This document shows, one piece after another, positions 59,317-64,000 of a stretch of 64,000 nt of DNA (the first letter of the stretch is position 1; every line of letters begins with the position of its first letter). Below the pieces are notes generated by a model that saw only the letters and a program-made list of their open reading frames with translations, had not been told where the DNA came from and did not search any database. A program made the translations under genes and the position numbers. The DNA is from Aldehydirespirator sp965220345 (GTDB taxonomy: Bacteria > Actinomycetota > Acidimicrobiia > Acidimicrobiales > Aldehydirespiratoraceae), in the NCBI GenBank assembly GCA_965220345.1, contig OZ244822.1, positions 1,612,001-1,676,000 on the forward strand. Reading direction: 5' to 3'.

Positions 59317-60810
59317 ATGGTTTTACAAGACGCTCAACAAGCGGTCGCCGCCGCTAGGCGGATGCTTGCTGTGGTGCGTGACGGTGCTGTGGCATCTGCT
59401 GAACTGCGTGCCGCACTGGAGCAGGCCCGTGTGTTTATAGCTGCTGGGCAAGAGTTCCAGAGGGCTGCCGCTGAGCTGATCGCCGCGCGTGAGCATCATG
59501 GTGATGGTGGTGCAGAGGTGCTAGCCGTGTCTGCTGGGTTCTCGCAAAGCGAAGCACGCGGTCAACTTAAAACTTCGCAAGCGATACGCAAGGTTCCGAA
59601 ACTGCATAACGCTGTGCAGTCGGGTGAAGTTTCGCAAGCAAACGCTCGCAGGTTGGCTGACGTGATCACCAAGACTGGAGCTGATGCGGTTGCTAGTGAT
59701 GATTTGTTGTTGAAGCAAGCGTCGTCGCTGCGTCCTGAGCAGTTCCAACGCACTGCGCAACAGTGGATCAACGCTCATCAGGCTGATAACGGGGCTTCTG
59801 AGCATGCTCGTCAGCGTGACAGACGGTATTTGCGGTTCTATGACAGCGACGATGGCATGATCGCGATGTATGGCGAGTTTGACAAGATCACTGGCACACG
59901 AATCCATAACCGCATACGCCACATCGCAGGCAAGTTCTTAGATGGCGACAAGAAACTCCCCGCAGGCGATCGCCGCAAATTCCCGCAATGCATGGCTGAT
60001 GCCCTAGAGCACATCACCACCAACACCAAGAGCCGAAGCACCGCGCGAACCGCTGGCCGTATTAACCCGGCAGGCAACACCGTCACTGGCCGCATCAAAC
60101 CGGCAGGTAGAACCGTCACTGGCAGCAAGAAGAGCGCTCACATCTGTGACTGTGGCACGAGCCGCAACCCTGAGGGCGGTAGTGCAGATAGCTGTGATTG
60201 CACCGCTGGCGGCAATGCTGAACAAGAAGCGGGTGGTGGCTGGGTGGCTGATATCACGTTGGTGGCTCATGTTGATGATGCGACTGGTGAGTTGATTGCT
60301 GAGCTTTCCGATGGATCACGTTTGCCTTCTTCGGTGTTGGAAGAGTTGTCATGCAACACTCGTTGGACTGGTTTGGTGTACGACCGTATTGGTGACGCGA
60401 TCTGGCGCAGTCGATCACGGCGAACGGTCTCAGAGTCTCAGTGGCAGGCATTACTCGCTGATTATGGAGGCTGTTTTCATTGCGGTGCGCCGCCACAGAT
60501 ATGTCAAGCTCATCACATCATCCCGTATTCTCGAGGTGGCGCGACCAGCGTGAAAAACATGGTGATGGTGTGCTGGCACTGTCACCACAAAATCCATCAC
60601 AGCAACTGGCGTATCGAAACCCATGATGACGGTCGCCACACACTGCACCCACCTAACAACCAGGGAACACAATCCCGATACGGGCCAGCCCACGCAGAAG
60701 ACCCGCCAGCAGAACCCCCATCACGTCGAGGGCGATCACCAGCCCACAACAAGAGCAGAGCAAACCGTGCCAAGACCAGCGCTAAAGACCCGTCCCCTAC
60801 ACCTAGTTGA
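59317..60810 (+). CDS. DUF222 (13E12-type) HNH endonuclease, copy 3
   Basis: 497 residues from ATG 59317 (MVLQDAQQAVAAARRML). The DUF222 module (EHHGDGGAEVLAVSAGFSQS, ARRLADVITKTGADAV) is followed by a Thr/Gly repeat linker. The HNH domain has CFHCGAPP, CQAHHIIPYSRGG and MVCWHCHHKIHH. The tail is basic and Ser/Pro-rich. It is very similar to copy 1 at 10711. It sits between moeA and moaA, which are normally adjacent, so it looks like an insertion into the molybdenum cofactor cluster. An upstream in-frame start at 59272 would lie ahead of the regulatory block. Confidence 0.86.
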   Translation: MVLQDAQQAVAAARRMLAVVRDGAVASAELRAALEQARVFIAAGQEFQRAAAELIAAREHHGDGGAEVLAVSAGFSQSEARGQLKTSQAIRKVPKLHNAVQSGEVSQANARRLADVITKTGADAVASDDLLLKQASSLRPEQFQRTAQQWINAHQADNGASEHARQRDRRYLRFYDSDDGMIAMYGEFDKITGTRIHNRIRHIAGKFLDGDKKLPAGDRRKFPQCMADALEHITTNTKSRSTARTAGRINPAGNTVTGRIKPAGRTVTGSKKSAHICDCGTSRNPEGGSADSCDCTAGGNAEQEAGGGWVADITLVAHVDDATGELIAELSDGSRLPSSVLEELSCNTRWTGLVYDRIGDAIWRSRSRRTVSESQWQALLADYGGCFHCGAPPQICQAHHIIPYSRGGATSVKNMVMVCWHCHHKIHHSNWRIETHDDGRHTLHPPNNQGTQSRYGPAHAEDPPAEPPSRRGRSPAHNKSRANRAKTSAKDPSPTPS

Positions 60811-61283
60811 GCAGAAGACCCAGACACTAGTCGAGTCGAAAGGAGCATAAGTAGTCAAGAAGACAAAAGTAGTCGAGCGGAAAGGATTAGTCAAGCGGAA
60901 AGGAGTAGTCGAACAGAAAAGAGCAAAAGCCGGAAAGCCGGAGACCCAACCCCGACCACCCTGTGGCGATCACCGCGCTGGGTTGTTGGATGAGAGACAC
61001 CAGCTTGAAGCCGCGCGCACGTTAGCCAAGCGTCTGTGATGATCACCGCGCTCACGTCGGTTGCGGCGGTAGCCTGCAGCGTAGATGGTCAGGTGTTGAA
61101 GATTCGGTCTCGACCACGTTGTAGTGATCATCGTCGCACCTCAGAAACAGTCAGCTAGAACTGAGTTAGGTGGATCAAGGCCTGTCTCACTTTGATCTCA
61201 AATGTGCAGTGCCACTTTGCGCGCATTCGTGTAGCTCTCACACTTAAGCCCTCAGGCGGTTGCGCCGCTAGCCTGCGGCGTAG
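60811..61283. other. Intergenic region with degenerate repeats and a duplicated moaA leader
   Basis: 60803-60930 holds five or six degenerate copies of a roughly 19-bp unit of the type TAGTCGAGCGGAAAGGA. At 61061-61088 lies a 28-bp sequence that recurs at 61260-61287 with three changes; the second copy contains the moaA start codon. No gene and no clear molybdenum-cofactor riboswitch is seen. Confidence 0.5.
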
Positions 61284-62267
61284 ATGGCTGATCAGCTAAT
61301 CGACTCATTCGGCAGAGTTCACCGTGATCTGCGCATCTCGGTGACTGACCGCTGCAACTTCCGCTGCACATACTGCATGCCAGCCGAAGGTCTTGACTGG
61401 ACACCACGAGAACAGCTGCTGACTTTTGAGGAGATCACTCGCATCGCCCGCATCATGGTTGAGCGTTACGGTGTCAACGGCATTCGTCTGACTGGTGGTG
61501 AACCCACAGTTCGGGCCAATCTGCCTGAGTTGGTGAGAATGCTTGCAGAGCTGGATACCGACCTTGCATTGACCACCAACGGGGTGACACTGCCGCTGCT
61601 GGCCGACAAACTGCGCGCTGCCGGGCTGAAGCGGATCAACGTGTCGTGTGATTCGCTGCGGGCGGAGCGTTTCGCTGAGCTAACTAGGCGTGATGACCTA
61701 ACCAGAGTTCTGGAAGGCATTGATGCGGCTCTTGCAGCCGGTTTCGACCCTGTGAAAGTCAACTGTGTAGTGATGCGAGGCATCAACGATGACGAGGTCG
61801 GCGATTTCGTGGAGTTCGGTCACCAAAACGGTGTTGAGGTTCGTTTCATTGAGTTCATGCCTCTTGACGCTGACGGAATTTGGAGTAACGATCTCGTGGT
61901 TGCCGTTGATGAGATATTGGCGCTTGTGCAAGCAGCCAGGCCAGTGACGGCGATCCAGCGAACTTCGGCACCAGCCACCCGTTACCGTTTCGATGACGGC
62001 TCAGGCACGGTCGGGATCGTGGCTTCGGTGAGCGACTCGTTTTGTGCGACTTGTGATCGGGTGCGTCTCACTGCTGACGGCCAGTTCCGCAACTGCCTGT
62101 TCGCGGTTGACGAAACTGATCTTCGTGCTCTGCTGCGCTCTGGCGCCAGCGATGACGAGATAGCGGTTGCACTGGAGCGGTCGGTGGCCTCTAAATGGGC
62201 TGGGCATCAGATCAACAGAGTGCATTTTGTGCGGCCGCATCGGTCTATGTCACAGATCGGCGGATGA
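61284..62267 (+). CDS. moaA: GTP 3',8-cyclase (radical SAM)
   Basis: 327 residues. N-terminal radical-SAM CNFRCTYC, LTGGEPTVR for SAM binding, and the second cluster CATCDRVRLTADGQFRNC. Converts GTP to the cyclised precursor of molybdopterin together with MoaC. The C-terminal GG tail is reduced to IGG, as in active MoaA. The ATG lies in a duplicated leader. The stop overlaps the moaC start (ATGA). Confidence 0.95.
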   Translation: MADQLIDSFGRVHRDLRISVTDRCNFRCTYCMPAEGLDWTPREQLLTFEEITRIARIMVERYGVNGIRLTGGEPTVRANLPELVRMLAELDTDLALTTNGVTLPLLADKLRAAGLKRINVSCDSLRAERFAELTRRDDLTRVLEGIDAALAAGFDPVKVNCVVMRGINDDEVGDFVEFGHQNGVEVRFIEFMPLDADGIWSNDLVVAVDEILALVQAARPVTAIQRTSAPATRYRFDDGSGTVGIVASVSDSFCATCDRVRLTADGQFRNCLFAVDETDLRALLRSGASDDEIAVALERSVASKWAGHQINRVHFVRPHRSMSQIGG

Positions 62268-62761
62268 CCAGCGGCGAAACTTTCGCGGGTTTCACCCATC
62301 TTGACTCAGCGGGTCAGGCGCGTATGGTGGATGTTTCTGAGAAGCAGACCACGTTGCGCCGCGCGGTTGCTAAGGCCAGGGTGACTATGCAACCCGAAGT
62401 TGTTCAGGCTTTGCGCGCTGGCACGATTAGCAAAGGCGATGTGTTGGCTGTGGCTCGGGTGGCGGGCATTCAAGCCGCTAAACGAACCTCAGAACTGATC
62501 CCTTTATGTCACGCCCTGGCGCTGAGTTCGGTTGCTGTGAACTTTGAGATCAGCGAAGACGCGGTGAGCATTGAAGCCGTCGTTGAGACCGTTGATCGCA
62601 CTGGTGTGGAGATGGAAGCCTTAACAGCTTGCAGTGTTGCGGCTTTGACTATTTATGACATGTGCAAGTCGCGTGACCGTGCTATGACCATAGGTGACAT
62701 TGCACTTTGGGAGAAGTCAGGCGGACGCTCCGGCAGCTACCACCGCAACCCAGAATCGTAA
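62264..62761 (+). CDS. moaC: Cyclic pyranopterin monophosphate synthase
   Basis: 165 residues from ATG 62264, overlapping the moaA stop. THLDSAGQARMVDVSEK, AAKRTSELIPLCHALAL and GVEMEALTACSVAALTIYDM are MoaC hallmarks, including the active-site KxTxxLIPLCH region. Second step of molybdopterin synthesis. An upstream frame to 62195 is only overlap with moaA. Confidence 0.94.
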   Translation: MTSGETFAGFTHLDSAGQARMVDVSEKQTTLRRAVAKARVTMQPEVVQALRAGTISKGDVLAVARVAGIQAAKRTSELIPLCHALALSSVAVNFEISEDAVSIEAVVETVDRTGVEMEALTACSVAALTIYDMCKSRDRAMTIGDIALWEKSGGRSGSYHRNPES

Positions 62762-62823
62762 CCCAGAATAACGCGCCAAACCCCCACCATTAACATCTAA
62801 AAACCTGGCAGTCTCGGAACAGG

Positions 62824-63708
62824 TCAGCGAGTAAGGGGTGACATCCATCGTGGGTGCATCCACGCAGCGCTGGTCTCGTGTTCCGTAAAGCACTCATCTT
62901 CGTAGATATTTCCGCTGTAGACATTTTCGCCTTCATCGTCACCGCGGTGTTCGCCTGGCCCTATTGTGACCCAGTCACCAGAGGTCATTGGTCCATGCTC
63001 ACCCATCCAAAGCAAGTTGTCGGATTTGTTGAATCGAACCAGCGGACGGGCGAGCTTCAGAAAGTAGCGCACATGTGGAGGGTCGCTTGTTTCATCAATG
63101 TCAAAATCTCTGGCATCTTCAAAGTAGATACACGGCGGCTCAATCACGAGTATCCCATCAGAACCTATGTCGATTAAGGAACTCTTTGTACCGAATGGGA
63201 AGAGGCCTGCGAGCGGCACAGTGGCTGCGTAATCGGCTGGTGAAGTCATGATGGCGGCGAAGAAGGCAACGTGGGCTCGGCATTCTTCGCGAATGTATTT
63301 CAAACTGCTGTCGCTGTTCGGGATCCCGCCTGAGAAGCCAGCGATCACTACTTGGTCACCGTCGCCCAACAGTCCCGCGCCAGCTACGCTCAGCTTGTTA
63401 TTAGCAGGACTGTGCTCGGTCAGCAGTTTGGGCAGGCGTACCAAAGCGCGTAGCGTTTCGTGGGGCTTTAGCATAACGCCGTCACGCTGCGCTATATCAA
63501 GGTAGACGCATGATCCGTCAATGACGAGTGAGCCCGACCATTCTTGATATGCGCCCGACCACACAGCGAAGTCTATTTTCGGGTGATCGCTGTACATCCC
63601 CACGAGGGCATCACTTCTTGAATCCTCATTAGCTGAGCAGCCTACTATCAATGCAATGAGCAGAACGGCCGGTGCAAGTCCTCGAAAGTGGTTGATTATT
63701 GCGATCAT
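62824..63708 (-). CDS. Predicted lipoprotein of unknown function
   Basis: 294 residues. Signal peptide with lipobox LIVGC near residue 24. Two similar halves each contain a Gly/Ser-rich 'expresses a value' type strand: GSCVYLDIAQRDGV with LRALVRLPKLL, and PPCIYFEDARD with FLKLARPLVRF. Paired Cys may form disulfides. No family recognised. Convergent with moaC, separated by 62 bp. Confidence 0.6.
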   Translation of the reverse strand: MIAIINHFRGLAPAVLLIALIVGCSANEDSRSDALVGMYSDHPKIDFAVWSGAYQEWSGSLVIDGSCVYLDIAQRDGVMLKPHETLRALVRLPKLLTEHSPANNKLSVAGAGLLGDGDQVVIAGFSGGIPNSDSSLKYIREECRAHVAFFAAIMTSPADYAATVPLAGLFPFGTKSSLIDIGSDGILVIEPPCIYFEDARDFDIDETSDPPHVRYFLKLARPLVRFNKSDNLLWMGEHGPMTSGDWVTIGPGEHRGDDEGENVYSGNIYEDECFTEHETSAAWMHPRWMSPLTR

Positions 63709-63762
63709 GGCTGTTGCCGAATTTGGTATTTGACGCTAATCAAGTGTGCGGCGACAGCTACG

Positions 63763-63812
63763 CGTTCTTGATGTAGTTGATGTGCTATATACGGTCAACT
63801 ACGTCAAGAACG
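63763..63812. repeat. Long inverted repeat (18-bp stem, 14-base loop)
   Basis: CGTTCTTGATGTAGTTGA at 63763-63780 and TCAACTACGTCAAGAACG at 63795-63812, one mismatch (or G-T pair). No T-run follows on either strand, so it is not a standard terminator; it may stop or protect mRNA of the flanking minus-strand gene. Confidence 0.7.
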
Positions 63813-63817
63813 AGAAG

Positions 63818-63856
63818 TGGGGGTGCGGGGGGTGGGGTGGGGTGGGGTTAAGGGGG
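63818..63856 (+). other. G-rich tract, possible G-quadruplex
   Basis: Six runs of four or more G separated by one to four bases (GGGGG, GGGGGG, GGGG, GGGG, GGGG, GGGGG), placed directly beyond the stop of the Calx-beta gene. Confidence 0.55.
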
Positions 63857-64000
63857 TTAGTCGTTGTCTTTGATGGTTAGTGTGGCGGTTCCTTGGCCGA
63901 TGGTTGCGTTTTGTGGGTTTGTGAGTGTGATTTGTAGTGTTTCGTCGGGTTCTTTGATGTTGTCGTTTTTGATGATTATGAGTCCGGCGTTGCGGGTGAT
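63857..64000 (-). CDS. Calx-beta domain protein, C-terminal end (cut by window edge)
   Basis: The last 47 codons read IKEPDETLQITLTNPQNATI and GTATLTIKDND, the end of a Calx-beta repeat (DExF/L-type Ca2+-binding motif and the terminal IxDND). The start lies beyond the window. Such domains occur in large secreted or surface adhesion proteins. Simple codon use (many AAC, ATC, AAA) sets it apart from neighbours. Confidence 0.75.
   Translation of the reverse strand: MTRNAGLIIIKNDNIKEPDETLQITLTNPQNATIGQGTATLTIKDND

Noticed and set aside
60811..61283. Molybdenum cofactor riboswitch upstream of moaA
   Set aside because: I could not trace the expected conserved stems; only short repeats and a copied leader are visible.

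Overview
The window looks like a chromosomal segment of an actinobacterium of moderate GC. Acidimicrobiia is my best guess, but no rRNA is present to prove it. The clues are frequent GTG and TTG starts, DUF222/13E12-type HNH genes, a ferrochelatase with a C-terminal cysteine cluster, an MhuD-like heme monooxygenase and tightly overlapping ATGA/GTGA gene junctions. Serine/asparagine-rich low-complexity inserts sit even inside housekeeping enzymes.

Layout. 1-10.6 kb holds the end of nuoC, then nuoD-H-I-J-K-L-M-N (complex I). nuoE, nuoF and nuoG are absent between D and H, and an unrelated membrane protein gene sits between H and I. 10.7-36.6 kb is a large accessory/defence island. It contains a DUF222-HNH gene, a frameshifted alphaCTD/sigma4-like regulator, a decayed IS30 element, a dndD tail with an intact dndE, a DUF4143 ATPase behind a 23-bp repeat array, and a toxin-antitoxin pair. 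Next comes a seven-gene, mostly overlapping operon (18.16-30.68 kb): DUF4007 protein (SspB-like), SspC-like ATPase broken at a 13-C tract, SspD-like PAPS-reductase-family protein, a 922-aa protein with alphaCTD-like and sigma-4-like motifs, a GIY-YIG nuclease, a DGQHR (DndB-like) protein and an SNF2 helicase. Beyond it are two HNH endonucleases with a probable sulfur-binding (ScoMcrA-type) domain, one of them fused behind a DUF222 module, then a HEPN gene pair and a decayed vapBC. 36.7-47.8 kb is mixed: MazF-type TA, cytochrome c, PQQ-type sugar dehydrogenase, valS, a K+ channel, tRNA-Gln and tRNA-Glu, a heme monooxygenase, an O-methyltransferase, a glyoxalase-family protein, fpg and a second DUF4143 ATPase with its own 23-bp array. 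48.0-64 kb is mostly core: ferrochelatase, an Nfu-type Fe-S protein, dxs, PAP2, tldD/pmbA, uppP, an FmdB-type protein, and moeA/moaA/moaC with a third DUF222-HNH gene between moeA and moaA. It ends with a lipoprotein and the tail of a Calx-beta protein.

Main interpretation (inference from motifs and gene order, not a database search): the island carries two DNA-phosphorothioation modules. One is a nearly complete sspBCD-like operon with four unusual partner genes; the other is the remnant of a dnd operon. A regulator-like protein combining an RNA-polymerase alpha-CTD motif with a sigma region-4 motif is linked to each. The putative sulfur-sensing HNH nucleases next door could be the effectors. 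Alternatively they could be a conflict that the 13-C frameshift in sspC keeps silent. The sspA cysteine desulfurase, dndC and most of dndD are not in the window.
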